This document shows positions 25,291 through 34,503 of a stretch of 64,000 bases of DNA, one piece after another (the first letter of the stretch is position 1; every line of letters starts with the position of its first letter). The notes below the pieces were generated by a model, which ran no database searches, was not told the DNA's origin, and saw only the letters and a program-made list of their open reading frames with translations. Source of the DNA: Thermomonospora echinospora. Lineage in GTDB: Bacteria; Actinomycetota; Actinomycetes; Streptosporangiales; Streptosporangiaceae. A program made the translations under genes and the position numbers. The stretch spans positions 1 to 64,000 of the forward strand of contig NZ_FNVO01000022.1 in the NCBI RefSeq assembly GCF_900108175.1. Direction: 5' to 3'.

Positions 25291-26523
25291 ATGCATCGGC
25301 CCATGGAAGGTGTGCGAGTCCTGGAGGTCGCCCAGTTCACCTTCGTGCCGGCCGCCGGCGCGGTACTGGCCGACTGGGGAGCCGACGTCATCAAGATCGA
25401 GCACGCCGAGCGGGGCGACGCCCAGCGAGGCCTGGTCAGACTGCTCGGCCTGGACGTGCGGAGCAGGAACACCTCGTTCTTCCCGATCATGGAAGGCCCC
25501 AACCGAGGCAAGCGCAGTGTCGGGCTCGCCCTGGAGAACCCGTCCGCCCGCAGGGTGCTGGAGGAACTCGTCCGCACCAGCGACGTGTTCCTGACGAACT
25601 TCCTGCCCGGCGCGCGAGCCAAACTGCGCATCGACGTCGAGGACATCCGGGCGATCAACCCCGACATCATCTACGTCCGGGGCACCGGGTTCGGCTCCCG
25701 CGGCGAGGAGGCCGACAAGGGCGGCTACGACAGCACGGCGTTCTGGGCACGGGGAGGCAGCGCCGCCGGGGTCACCCCGCCGGATTCCGACACCATGATG
25801 CGCATGCCCGCCGGCGCCTACGGCGACTCCATCGGCGGCATGACGATCGCCGGGGGGATCGCGGCGGCGCTCTACTCGCGGCAGGCCACCGGCGAACCCT
25901 CCGTCGTGGACGTGTCCCTGATCGGCGTCGGCGCCTGGGCGACGCAGTTCTCGGTCAACCTCGCCCTGATGGCCGGCGGCCCGTTGCCGGAGATCAAGCA
26001 GCCCAGGCACGGATCGCCCACCAACCCGCTGATCGGCGCCTACCGCACCGCCGACGGGCGCTGGCTGGAGATGGCGATGCTCCAGCCCGGCCTGTACTGG
26101 CCCGAGTTCTGCACCGTCGTCGGCCGTGAGGACCTGATCTCCGACGAGCGCTTCGCCGGGGTCGAGAAGATCATGCAGAACGCCCCGGCGGCCGCCGGAC
26201 TGGTCGCCGAGATCATCGAGCAGCGCACCTACGCCGAGTGGGTCGAGCTGTTCGAGGGCATGCAGGGCCAGTGGGCGGCGGTGCAGAACTCCTGGGAGGT
26301 CGGCCAGGATCCGGCGCTGCGCGCCAACGGCCTCATCGCCCCGGTGATCGACGCCGACGGAAAGCGGCGCGAACTGGTCGCCAACCCCGTCCAGTTCGAC
26401 GAGACCCCGCCCGAACTGCGACGCGCACCGCAGTTCGCCGAGCACACCGACGAGGTCCTGCGCCAGCTGGGGCTGAGCGACGAGGAACTGATCGCGCTCA
26501 AGCTCGACGGCGCGATCACCTGA
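25291..26523 (+). CDS. CaiB/BaiF-family CoA transferase
   Basis: A 410-residue class III CoA transferase. MEGVRVLEVAQFTFVPAAGA and ADWGADVIKIEHAERGD form the family N-terminus; Asp147 in GGYDSTAFWARGG is the residue that carries the aspartyl-CoA anhydride. AGAAGGAGGCGGTTCAG precedes ATG 25291. It would move CoA from a donor thioester to a carboxylate, activating the acid formed by the SDR/ALDH pair, or recycle CoA. The family also contains bile-acid CoA transferases (BaiF) and racemases such as AMACR; racemase activity is a real alternative for a branched-chain acyl-CoA. A double FadR regulator follows after 58 bases. Confidence 0.9.
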   Translation: MHRPMEGVRVLEVAQFTFVPAAGAVLADWGADVIKIEHAERGDAQRGLVRLLGLDVRSRNTSFFPIMEGPNRGKRSVGLALENPSARRVLEELVRTSDVFLTNFLPGARAKLRIDVEDIRAINPDIIYVRGTGFGSRGEEADKGGYDSTAFWARGGSAAGVTPPDSDTMMRMPAGAYGDSIGGMTIAGGIAAALYSRQATGEPSVVDVSLIGVGAWATQFSVNLALMAGGPLPEIKQPRHGSPTNPLIGAYRTADGRWLEMAMLQPGLYWPEFCTVVGREDLISDERFAGVEKIMQNAPAAAGLVAEIIEQRTYAEWVELFEGMQGQWAAVQNSWEVGQDPALRANGLIAPVIDADGKRRELVANPVQFDETPPELRRAPQFAEHTDEVLRQLGLSDEELIALKLDGAIT

Positions 26524-26581
26524 GCCGATGGCCGCCGAGCCGCCCGGCGCCGCGGAACGTCCGCCCTAGAATCAGACGGGA

Positions 26582-28096
26582 ATGTCAGGGAAACCGGGGG
26601 GTGAGCCGTCTGTGGTGAAGGCAGGCGCCCGGCCCGCCCCCGGCCCTGACGATGACGGCCCCCTCTCCGGCACCGGAGATCCCGGCCGGGCGGGCGGGTC
26701 GGTGGGCAAGCTCGCCGCGCAGGTGGCCAGGCAGATCGAGGCCGAGGTGATCAGGCGGGGATGGCCTGTCGGGGAGATCCTGGACTCCGAGCCGGTGCTG
26801 CGGGAGCGTTACGGGGTGAGCCGCACCGTGCTGCGGGAGGCGGCCCGGCTGCTGGAGCACCACCAGGTCGCCAGGATGCGCCGCGGGCCGGGCGGCGGGC
26901 TGGTCATCTGCGCCCCGGACGCAGAGCCGACGGTCCGGGCGGTCGTCATCTACATCGAGTACGCCAACGCGGACCTGCGCGACGTGCTCCATGCCCGTCG
27001 CCTCATCGAACCGCTCGTCGGCAGGCTCGTCACCGAGCGGATCAACGAGCGCGGCATCGCGGCGCTGCGCAACGCCCTGGCCGCCGAGATCCCCCCCAAG
27101 GACCCGGGCGGCTGGGCCGACAACCTCTTCCACGCCATGCTGAGCGAGATGACCGGCAATCCGGTCCTCCAGCTCTTCACCGACGTGCTGGAACAGCTGG
27201 CCTTCCGGTACGTGAGCCTGGCCGCGCGCATCCCCCTGGCGGAGGTGCTCCGCTTCACCGAGATCTCCTACCGCCAGCACGCCGAGATCGTGGACGCCAC
27301 GGTCGCCGGCGACGCGCCGCGGGCCCAGATCAAGCTGATCGAGCACCTGGACGAGGTGGCCGAATGGCTCGGCACCGGAACCGACCGGGAACGACCCGGC
27401 TCGATCATGCCGGTGTCCGCCGTCTCGCCGGGGCTGGGCATGGGCGCCACGCTCGCCGAGACGGTCGCGGTCCGGATCTACGAGGACATCGTCGCCCAGG
27501 GCAGGCCGGTCGGCTCGGTCCTCGGCTCGGAGGCCGAGCTCATGGAGCGCTACGAGACCAGCCGTGCGGTGCTGCGCGCGGCCGTCCGGCTGCTGGAGCA
27601 CCATTCCGTGGCCACGTCCCGGCGAGGCCCCGGGGGTGGCCTGGTCGTCACCCGACCCGAGCCGCGAGCGGCCGTCGACGCGGCCGCACTGTACCTGGCC
27701 TACCGCGGTGTCACCGCCGAGAACCTGCACGTCGTCCGGGAGGCGATCGAGGTCGGGACGACCGCCCGCGTGGCGGCCCGGCGTGAGGAGCCGGACATCG
27801 CCCGGCGGCTCAAGACGCTCGCCGACCGGCCGCCCGGACAGGCCCGCGGCGACGGCTCCGCCGTCCAGGACTTCCACGCCGAACTCGCCGAACTGGCCGG
27901 CAACCCGGTGCTGAGCCTGTTCCTGCGGATCATTACCGACCTGTCCCGCCGGACCCGCGCGGCCCACGGGCGGCCGGACTCCGCCGGCATGTGCCTGGAC
28001 GACTCCGACCCCGCGCACGGCGAGATCCTCAGCGCGATCCGCGACGGCGACGCGGGCCTGGCCCAGCACCGGATGCGACGGCATCTGGCCCCCTGA
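26582..28096 (+). CDS. Double-length FadR regulator (two GntR-FCD units), copy 1
   Basis: A 504-residue protein with two complete GntR/FadR regulators in one chain. Unit 1 (about 40-270): winged helix with LRERYGVSRTVLREAARLLE and RMRRGPGGGLVI, then FCD with FHAMLSEMTGNPV, RQHAEIVDA and KLIEHLDE. Unit 2 (about 285-504): LMERYETSRAVLRAAVRLLE, SRRGPGGGLVV, then FHAELAELAGNPV, AHGEILSAI and HRMRRHLAP. All metal-site His are present in both units. TAGAAT at 26567-26572 is a good -10 box, so ATG 26582 may be nearly leaderless; GTG 26612/26615 after GGGGGGTGAG is an alternative start. It precedes the DUF35-thiolase operon. Confidence 0.88.
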   Translation: MSGKPGGEPSVVKAGARPAPGPDDDGPLSGTGDPGRAGGSVGKLAAQVARQIEAEVIRRGWPVGEILDSEPVLRERYGVSRTVLREAARLLEHHQVARMRRGPGGGLVICAPDAEPTVRAVVIYIEYANADLRDVLHARRLIEPLVGRLVTERINERGIAALRNALAAEIPPKDPGGWADNLFHAMLSEMTGNPVLQLFTDVLEQLAFRYVSLAARIPLAEVLRFTEISYRQHAEIVDATVAGDAPRAQIKLIEHLDEVAEWLGTGTDRERPGSIMPVSAVSPGLGMGATLAETVAVRIYEDIVAQGRPVGSVLGSEAELMERYETSRAVLRAAVRLLEHHSVATSRRGPGGGLVVTRPEPRAAVDAAALYLAYRGVTAENLHVVREAIEVGTTARVAARREEPDIARRLKTLADRPPGQARGDGSAVQDFHAELAELAGNPVLSLFLRIITDLSRRTRAAHGRPDSAGMCLDDSDPAHGEILSAIRDGDAGLAQHRMRRHLAP

Positions 28097-28183
28097 GGCC
28101 CAGGCCACAGGGGATCATCGAACGTCTTTAAGGCTACTCATTGCCGCCAACCGCGCGGACTTTCTCGGCCTGATCCTTGATAT

Positions 28184-28200
28184 CACAATATTGTGTACAC
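28184..28200. promoter_or_regulatory. Operator-like palindrome before the DUF35-thiolase operon
   Basis: CACAATATTGTG (28184-28195) is a perfect 12-base palindrome, and GTGTACAC (28193-28200) a perfect 8-base palindrome overlapping it. The site sits in an AT-rich island about 130 bases before the DUF35-thiolase start and just after the first double FadR gene. It is a strong candidate binding site for that regulator. Confidence 0.55.
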
Positions 28201-28327
28201 TATATTCACCGATGAGCCGCGGCCCTGTCCACGCATCGGGCGGCATGGGGGCGAGGCGCTCATCCGGCCCATGGAAACGGACGCCTCGCCATGCCCGGGA
28301 GCGGCCTTCGGACGAAGGGATCTCGTC

Positions 28328-30001
28328 ATGGATCGACCGACGGTGCGGCCGTTGCCGCAGCCGACGCCGGCCAGCGCGGAGTTCTGGGCGGCCGGTGAAG
28401 ACGGTGAGCTGCGGATCGCCCACTGTCAGGACTGCTCGGCGTACACGCATCCGCCGCTGCCGCGCTGCCGGTCCTGTCGCGGCCCGAACATGGTGATGGC
28501 ACCGGTCTCCGGCAGGGCAACGGTGGTGGGGTTCACGGTCAACGCCCAGCAGTGGCTGCCGGGCTTCCCTCCGCCGTACGTCATCGCCATCGTCGCCTTG
28601 GCCGAGGACGACGGGGCACGGCTGATGACGAACATCGTCCACTGTGACCCCGCCGACGTGCATGTCGGCATGCAGGTCCGGGTCCTGTTCGAAGTGGCCT
28701 CGGCCGGCGCGGACGAGAAGATCCACCTGCCGCTGTTCGCACCGGACCCGGAACTGGCGGGCATCGCCGGCCCCGTCCCCGAGCCCCGCCCCTACAAGAC
28801 GTCGCTGCGGCCGATGGTGCGCCGGGACAAGTTCGAGGACAAGGTCGCCCTGACCGGGGTCGGGCAGTCGGCGGTCGGCCGCCGGCTGATGGTCGACCCG
28901 CTGTCGCTCACCGCCGACGCCTGCCTGGCCGCCGTCGAGGACGCGGGCCTGTCCGTCGACGACATCGACGGCCTGGCCACCTACCCCGGCCCCGCCCCCG
29001 CCTCGGGCATGTCCGAGGGCGGGGTCATGGAACTGGCCGAGGCCCTGCAGTTGCGGCCCACCTGGGTGAACGGCGGCTCCGACACCCCCGGCCAGATCGG
29101 CTCCATCATCTCGGCGATGCTGGCGGTCGCCTCTGGGCTGTGCCGCCACGTGCTGTGCTTCCGGACGGTGTGGGAGTCCACGCACGCGGCCTTGGTGCGA
29201 TCCGGTCGCTGGCACGCCGGCGGCGGGCGCGCCACCGGGATGATGGAGTGGCGCCTGCCCTTCGGGGCGGTGTCGGCGGCCAACTGGATCGCCTGCCACG
29301 CCTCGCACTACTTCCACCGCTACGGCGGCGACCGCCGGACGCTCGGCTGGATCGCGCTCACCGCCCGCGCCAACGCGGCGCGCAACCCCGAGGCGGTCTA
29401 CCGGGACCCGCTGACTATGGACGACTACCTGCAGGCCCGCATGGTCTCGACCCCGTTCGGGCTGTACGACTGCGACGTGCCCGTCGACGGCGCCGTCGCC
29501 GTCGTCGTCTCGGCCGTGGAGACCGTCGCGGACCGGCCCAAACCTGCGGTCCTGGTCGAGGCCGTCGGCACCCAGATCATGGAACGGCTGTCGTGGGACC
29601 AGGACACCCTCACCCACCTGCCCCAGTCCCTCGGCCCGTCGGCGCATCTGTGGAGCAGGACGTCGCTGCGCCCCGAGGACGTCGACGTGGCCGAACTCTA
29701 TGACGGGTTCACCTTCAACGCCCTGTCCTGGCTGGAGGCCCTCGGCTTCTGCGAGTTCGGCGGCGCCCGGGACTTCATTGACGAAGGCCGCGGCATCGCC
29801 CTCGACGGCCGGCTTCCCCTCAACACCCACGGCGGGCAACTGTCGGCCGGACGGCTGCACGGCTATGGATTCGTCCGAGAGGCCGTCCTGCAGCTGAGAG
29901 GCGAGGCCGAGGGACGGCAGGTTCCCGATGCCCGGGTCGCCGTCGTCACCGCGGGCGGCGGCGTCCCCTCCGGGGCCATGCTGCTGCGCTCGGATCGCTG
30001 A
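28328..30001 (+). CDS. DUF35 (OB-fold/zinc) - thiolase-like fusion, Ltp2/ChsH2-type
   Basis: A 557-residue fusion. Residues about 1-140 are a DUF35 protein: a zinc rubredoxin-like knuckle with Cys33, 36, 47 and 50 (CQDC, CRSC) and an OB-fold. Residues about 165-557 are an SCP-x/Ltp2-type thiolase-like domain (ALTGVGQSAVGRRL, DACLAAVEDAGLSVDDIDGL, ending NTHGGQLSAGRLHGYGFVRE). In actinobacterial steroid degradation the Ltp2 aldolase needs a DUF35 partner (ChsH2) and cleaves the C17 side chain by retro-aldol reaction; here both are one chain. ATG 28328 has GAAGGGA upstream; an upstream open frame has no support. First gene of a five-gene operon. Confidence 0.87.
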   Translation: MDRPTVRPLPQPTPASAEFWAAGEDGELRIAHCQDCSAYTHPPLPRCRSCRGPNMVMAPVSGRATVVGFTVNAQQWLPGFPPPYVIAIVALAEDDGARLMTNIVHCDPADVHVGMQVRVLFEVASAGADEKIHLPLFAPDPELAGIAGPVPEPRPYKTSLRPMVRRDKFEDKVALTGVGQSAVGRRLMVDPLSLTADACLAAVEDAGLSVDDIDGLATYPGPAPASGMSEGGVMELAEALQLRPTWVNGGSDTPGQIGSIISAMLAVASGLCRHVLCFRTVWESTHAALVRSGRWHAGGGRATGMMEWRLPFGAVSAANWIACHASHYFHRYGGDRRTLGWIALTARANAARNPEAVYRDPLTMDDYLQARMVSTPFGLYDCDVPVDGAVAVVVSAVETVADRPKPAVLVEAVGTQIMERLSWDQDTLTHLPQSLGPSAHLWSRTSLRPEDVDVAELYDGFTFNALSWLEALGFCEFGGARDFIDEGRGIALDGRLPLNTHGGQLSAGRLHGYGFVREAVLQLRGEAEGRQVPDARVAVVTAGGGVPSGAMLLRSDR

Positions 30002-30070
30002 CCCCGTACGACCGGGGCCTCCGGCCGTGCATACCGCCTCCCCATGTCCCACCCGACGAAAGGCCCCGCT

Positions 30071-31006
30071 GTGACCCTTGCCGAAGAAGACCGCTTCACG
30101 CCGGCCGACGACGACCTGCACCCCTCCAGCGGCGACTTCTACGAGACGGAGACCTTCTGGTACTCCTTCTTCGTCCCCGAGCGCAAGATCGGCGGATGGT
30201 TGTACGCATCGGTCCGCAGCACCCTGGGCGCCACGGGCGGCGGGATGTGGATGTGGGACGCCACCGGGACGGACCCGTGGGAGCTGCCCTTCTTCGAGCA
30301 GTTCGGCCACCTCAAGCCGCCGGTCGTCCGGGGGCCGGGATGCATCGACTTTCCCACGGGCCTGTCGATAACGACACGTGAGCACGGGATGTCCTACGAC
30401 CTGCGCCATGAGGACCGGCACCGGGTCCAGGTGCAGTTCCGTTTCGACGCGCTCGAAGAGCCGGTGCCGTTGCGCCGCGGCGCGCCCCCGTACCCCAAGG
30501 CGTCCCACTACGACCAGACGGGACGGCTGACCGGGCACATCATCCTCGACGGTGAGCACATCGACGTCGACTGCCACGCCATGCGCGACCGCTCCTGGGG
30601 GCCGCGGCACGAACGCGGATACCGCCGGGTGGGCTACACCTGGGCGGCCTCCCCCGAGATCAGCCTGCTGACCTACACCGCTCCGGACGGCACAGACCTC
30701 GAACACGTCTACACCGGATACGTACGGCGCGACGGCCAGGTGGCACGTATCGTGGACGGCCGCCGGGAGGTCCTACGCGACCCCGCCGAGAACTGGGTCA
30801 CCGGGATCTCCCTGGAGGTCCGCGACGAACTGGGACGGGTCACCACGGGCCGGGCGGAGGGCCTCAGCAGGATGTTCCTGCCGGGCGCCACCTCGCTGTG
30901 CCTGAACACCTCCCTGCGCTGGACGATCGAGGGGCGCACCGTCAACGGCGAGGACCAGGACGTCTGGCCGATCAGGGAATGGGCCCGGACCTCATCGGCA
31001 TCCTGA
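30071..31006 (+). CDS. CrtC/AttH-like lipocalin-fold protein
   Basis: A protein of 311 residues if it starts at GTG 30071, which has GAAAGG at a good distance; ATG 30044 (320 residues) lacks a ribosome site. The sequence is rich in Trp, Tyr and beta-type alternation: FWYSFFVPERKIGGWLYASV, MWMWDATG, CHAMRDRSWGPRH, GYTWAASPE. This pattern fits the double-lipocalin proteins related to carotenoid hydratase CrtC and AttH, which are found in steroid and terpenoid islands, often beside APH-like kinases and CoA enzymes. A role in handling or hydrating a hydrophobic intermediate is plausible, but no catalytic residue is established. Confidence 0.7.
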   Translation: MTLAEEDRFTPADDDLHPSSGDFYETETFWYSFFVPERKIGGWLYASVRSTLGATGGGMWMWDATGTDPWELPFFEQFGHLKPPVVRGPGCIDFPTGLSITTREHGMSYDLRHEDRHRVQVQFRFDALEEPVPLRRGAPPYPKASHYDQTGRLTGHIILDGEHIDVDCHAMRDRSWGPRHERGYRRVGYTWAASPEISLLTYTAPDGTDLEHVYTGYVRRDGQVARIVDGRREVLRDPAENWVTGISLEVRDELGRVTTGRAEGLSRMFLPGATSLCLNTSLRWTIEGRTVNGEDQDVWPIREWARTSSAS

Positions 31007-31109
31007 CGCCCGGCCCGGCGACGTCCTCGCGGTCATCGGGCCGGGCATCCCGATCGCGGCGCAGGCCGCGACATCCCTCCGGCATCGCCACGACATCCAA
31101 AGGAGCGTG

Positions 31110-32498
31110 ATGGGAATGTCCGCATCCACCGAGGAAACGGCCACCGGGCTCAGCGATGCCCTCGTCGACTGGATGGCGGGCGCCGTGCGGGGAAAGATCG
31201 TCTCCTTCGAGCGCCGACCGGGCGGAGGCAGGCGCGAAGCCTGGTTCGTCGACGCGGAGACGGCCGACGGGACACGGCTGGAGTTGTTCCTGCGCTATGA
31301 CCGCGGCAGGGCTGACGAGGCCGAGGACCCCTTCACCCTGCAGAACGAGGCGCGCTACTTCCTCGCCCTGCAGGACAGCGCCGTCCCGGTGCCGCGCATT
31401 CACGCCGTCCACCCCACCGAGCAGGCCATCCTGGCCGAACGGGTACCGGGCCAGACCTGGTTCTCCCGGCTGCGGGGCGAAGCGCAGCGGTTGAGCATCG
31501 CCCGCGAGTTCATGGGCATCCTGGCGGCCCTGCACGCGGTCGACCCGCGCAGGGTGCTGCCCCCCGACCGGTCGCCGGAGACCGACCTGCGCGATCTGGT
31601 GCACGCCGAGATCGACCGCTGGGAGGCGCTCTACCGACGGTCCACCGAACCCGCCGACCCGCTCATCGACCTGGGGCTGGCCTGGGTGCGGCAGAACGTC
31701 CCCGACGTGTCGGAGCCGGCGGTCATCGTCCAGGGGGACACCGGGCCCGGCAACTTCCTCTATCAGGACGGCCGGGTGACGGCGGTGCTCGACTGGGAAC
31801 TGGCCCACCTGGGCGACCCGCACGATGATCTGGCCTGGGTCACGGTGCGCGCCGTCCAGGAACCGTTCACCCACATCCCCGACCGGCTGGCCGACTACGC
31901 GGCGGCCTCCGGGCGTGCCGTGGACCTGGACCGCATCCGCTACTACCGCGTCCTGGCCGAACTGCGCATCCTCATCCTCGGCCACCAGTCCTCCAGGAAG
32001 ACCGCCCTCCTCTCCGAGGTGGGCAACGGCCTGATCTACATGGCGTTGCACCGCCGTCTCATGGTGGAGGCGCTGGCCGACGCGACCGGAACGAAGATCG
32101 ACCCCCCGGCGCCGCTGCCGGCCACCGCCTGCGACAACGAGTGGCTGTACGACGCTGCCATCGCCCAGATCGGCGAGATCATCGTGCCGCGCAGCGAGGA
32201 TCCCTTCGTCATCCTGCGCAGCAAGGGAGTGGCGCGGATCCTGAAGTACCTGCGGGAGAGCGAACGGCTCGCGGACGCCAAACGTCACCGCGACCTGGAG
32301 GACCTGGAGAGCCTGCTGGGCACCCGTCCGGACACCGTCGCAGAGGGACTGGCCCGCCTGTCGGAGGGGCTGCGCCACGGCGCGGTGACGCTCTCAGCGG
32401 CGCTGCCCGTCCTCTACCGCTGGGTGCTGCGGGAGACACAGGTATGCCGTCCCGCGATGGGCCGGCTCGCCGAGCGCCGCTTCGATCCCCTGTCCTGA
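31110..32498 (+). CDS. APH-family kinase-like protein
   Basis: A protein of about 462 residues of the aminoglycoside-phosphotransferase (APH/choline kinase) fold. The catalytic loop reads QGDTGPGNF, with Gln for the usual His of HGDxxxxN but Asp and Asn kept; the metal motif is VLDWELAHLGDP. A C-terminal extension of about 150 residues goes beyond a normal APH domain. AAAGGAG lies 4 bases before ATG 31110; ATG 31116 is an alternative. In acyl-CoA islands this fold occurs as FadE36-like proteins and as the kinase domain of ACAD10/11, which phosphorylates 4-hydroxyacyl-CoA before elimination. Such a role is an inference from context; antibiotic resistance is unlikely here. Confidence 0.82.
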   Translation: MGMSASTEETATGLSDALVDWMAGAVRGKIVSFERRPGGGRREAWFVDAETADGTRLELFLRYDRGRADEAEDPFTLQNEARYFLALQDSAVPVPRIHAVHPTEQAILAERVPGQTWFSRLRGEAQRLSIAREFMGILAALHAVDPRRVLPPDRSPETDLRDLVHAEIDRWEALYRRSTEPADPLIDLGLAWVRQNVPDVSEPAVIVQGDTGPGNFLYQDGRVTAVLDWELAHLGDPHDDLAWVTVRAVQEPFTHIPDRLADYAAASGRAVDLDRIRYYRVLAELRILILGHQSSRKTALLSEVGNGLIYMALHRRLMVEALADATGTKIDPPAPLPATACDNEWLYDAAIAQIGEIIVPRSEDPFVILRSKGVARILKYLRESERLADAKRHRDLEDLESLLGTRPDTVAEGLARLSEGLRHGAVTLSAALPVLYRWVLRETQVCRPAMGRLAERRFDPLS

Positions 32499-32563
32499 CC
32501 GGTCCCGGCGTCCGCACCGCCGGGCGCCGTGCCGGACGGAATCGGCTGCAGAACGGAGTCACG

Positions 32564-33337
32564 ATGGACCTGACCACGGTGATCTACGAGGTGTCCGACC
32601 ACGTCGCCACCATCACGCTCAACCGCCCCGAGGCGATGAACAGCTTCAACCAGGCGATGTGCGATGAGTTCTCGCTGATCTGGAAGACCGTCCGCGAAGA
32701 CGACGACGTCCATGTCATGGTGCTGCGTGCGGCCGGCGACCGGGCCTTCTGCACGGGCGTGGACGTCAAGCAGGGCTTCGACAGGCATCCCAACGTGTGG
32801 ACGCAGATCGATCCCGGGGAGTTGCTGTCCCCCAAGCTCAACCATGTCTGGAAGCCCGTGGTGTGCTGCGTGCACGGCATGGCCGCCGGGGGGGCGTTCT
32901 ACTGGATCAACGAGTCCGACATCGTGATCTGCTCCGAGGACGCCACCTTCTTCGACCCCCACGTCAGCTATGGCCTGACCGCCGCCCTCGAGCCCATCGG
33001 CCTGGCCCGCCGGGTCCCCCTCGGCGAGGCGCTGCGCATCGCCCTGCTGGGCCTGGACGAGCGGGTCTCGGCCGAACGCGCCCTGCAGATCGGCCTGGTC
33101 ACCGAGGTGCTCCCCCGCGAACGACTCTGGGAGCGCGGCGAGGAGATCGCCCGCATCATCGCCGCCAAGCCCCCGGCGGCAATCCAGGGCACCGTCCGCG
33201 CCATCTGGGAGTCCCTGGACAGCACCCGGTCCCAGGCGCTGCGCACCGGCCTGTCCTACACCCACATCGGCAACCCCCTCGGGACGGCGCAGATCGACCG
33301 GGCGTCGGTGCCCCGGCGGCAGTGGACGCTGCGTTGA
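32564..33337 (+). CDS. Enoyl-CoA hydratase/isomerase family protein
   Basis: A 257-residue crotonase. VATITLNRPEAMNSFNQAM is the family N-terminus; the oxyanion-hole segments are FCTGVDVK and GMAAGGAF. Where classical hydratases have the first catalytic Glu (FxxPE), this protein has FFDPHVSYGL, so the base is changed to His or moved and simple hydration is not assured. It may act as an isomerase, a thioesterase-like or a retro-Claisen enzyme. ATG 32564 follows ACGGAGTCACG. Fourth gene of the DUF35-thiolase operon. Confidence 0.88.
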   Translation: MDLTTVIYEVSDHVATITLNRPEAMNSFNQAMCDEFSLIWKTVREDDDVHVMVLRAAGDRAFCTGVDVKQGFDRHPNVWTQIDPGELLSPKLNHVWKPVVCCVHGMAAGGAFYWINESDIVICSEDATFFDPHVSYGLTAALEPIGLARRVPLGEALRIALLGLDERVSAERALQIGLVTEVLPRERLWERGEEIARIIAAKPPAAIQGTVRAIWESLDSTRSQALRTGLSYTHIGNPLGTAQIDRASVPRRQWTLR

Positions 33338-33462
33338 CGAGCACAGCTCATCGAGCCCCTTCCTACCCCACGAAAGACGAATAAAGTACTATCTTTTCGG
33401 TTCGCAGCCCTCTAATCGCCGCTCTCCGGCGCCGGAGGGCGGCGTCGCAGAACGGAGCGCGC

Positions 33463-34221
33463 ATGGAGATCAAGAGCAAGAAGGTGGCCGTCTTCGGCGG
33501 AGCCTCGGGAATGGGACGGGCCACCGCCGAGGCCTTCGCGGCCCGGGGCGCGGACGTCGCGGTGCTCGACCGCCCGGAGTCGGGCGGGGAGGCGGTCGCC
33601 AAGGCGCTGGGAGCCTCGTTCCACACCTGCGACATCACCGACTTTGAGGGTACTGAAACGGCTCTTAATGAGGCGGTGGAGGCCCTGGGCGGGCTCCATG
33701 TGACCGTGACGACCGCGGGCGGCGGGATCGCCAAACGCACCCTCGGCAAGAGCGGCCCGCACGACCTGGACAGCTTCCGGCAGGTACTCGACCTCAACGT
33801 GGTCGCCACGTTCAACATCAGCCGGCTGGCGGCCGCGCATATGAGCGCCAACGAGCCCGAGGACGACGAGCGCGGCGTCATCATCAACACCTCCTCGATC
33901 GCCGCGTTCGAGGGGCAGATCGGGCAGGTCGCCTACACCGCCGCCAAGGCCGGCATCGCCGGGATGTGCCTGACCATGGCCCGTGACCTCGGCTCGCTCG
34001 GCATCCGGGTGCTGGCCATCGCCCCCAGCCTGTTCGCCACCGGCGCCACCGCCGCCATCCCCGACGAGATGGCCAGGTCCCTCACCAAGGACGCCGCCTT
34101 CCCCCGGCGCATGGGCCGCCCCGAGGAGTACGCCAAGCTGGCGCTGGCCATCGTCGACAACCAGATGCTCAACGGCCAGTGCCTGCGCCTGGACGCCGGC
34201 CAGCGGTTCGCCCCGAGGTGA
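33463..34221 (+). CDS. SDR, 3-hydroxyacyl-CoA dehydrogenase type II-like
   Basis: A 252-residue SDR. The cofactor motif is GGASGMGRAT, the active site is the Ser of NTSSIAAFEGQ and the Tyr/Lys of YTAAKAG. The LNEAVEALGGLHVTVTTAGG region and overall length fit the HSD10/FabG-like group that oxidises 3-hydroxyacyl-CoA or hydroxysteroid groups. A 125-base gap before it has an AT-rich element (AATAAAGTACTATCTTTT, near 33382) that could be an internal promoter. Last enzyme gene before the second double FadR regulator. Confidence 0.9.
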   Translation: MEIKSKKVAVFGGASGMGRATAEAFAARGADVAVLDRPESGGEAVAKALGASFHTCDITDFEGTETALNEAVEALGGLHVTVTTAGGGIAKRTLGKSGPHDLDSFRQVLDLNVVATFNISRLAAAHMSANEPEDDERGVIINTSSIAAFEGQIGQVAYTAAKAGIAGMCLTMARDLGSLGIRVLAIAPSLFATGATAAIPDEMARSLTKDAAFPRRMGRPEEYAKLALAIVDNQMLNGQCLRLDAGQRFAPR

Positions 34222-34503
34222 CCGCCGGTTCCGCCGACGGCACCGTGCACACTGGTGCCGCGAGAGCGAACGAGCGGGCACTGTGCCGCGGCTCGATGTT
34301 CGACCGCTTCGGACGGCTGGTGGCCGGCGTGACGCACGAGGGGCTGATCAGGGTGCGGCCGGGAGAAGGCCGTCCCTCCCCATTGGCCGGCAGCGGGAAA
34401 GAGTGTCATTAAAGCAGGTACAAGACCCGAGTCCGGCGGGACAGGCCGGGGACGGAAACTAGACTGAGGGTCCTTTGGTCCCTGCAGAGGAGTCGACCGT
34501 CCC

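Noticed and set aside
28115-30706. 863-codon open frame on the minus strand opposite the DUF35-thiolase and lipocalin-like genes
   Set aside because: It is the antisense shadow of two well-supported + genes; its translation is Gly/Arg/Val-rich with no domain and no ribosome site.
31110-32498. Aminoglycoside resistance kinase
   Set aside because: It has the APH fold, but the long C-terminal extension, changed catalytic loop and acyl-CoA operon fit a metabolic kinase better.
34179-34412. 77-codon + frame between the SDR and double FadR copy 2
   Set aside because: It overlaps the SDR end and has no ribosome site or recognisable motif.
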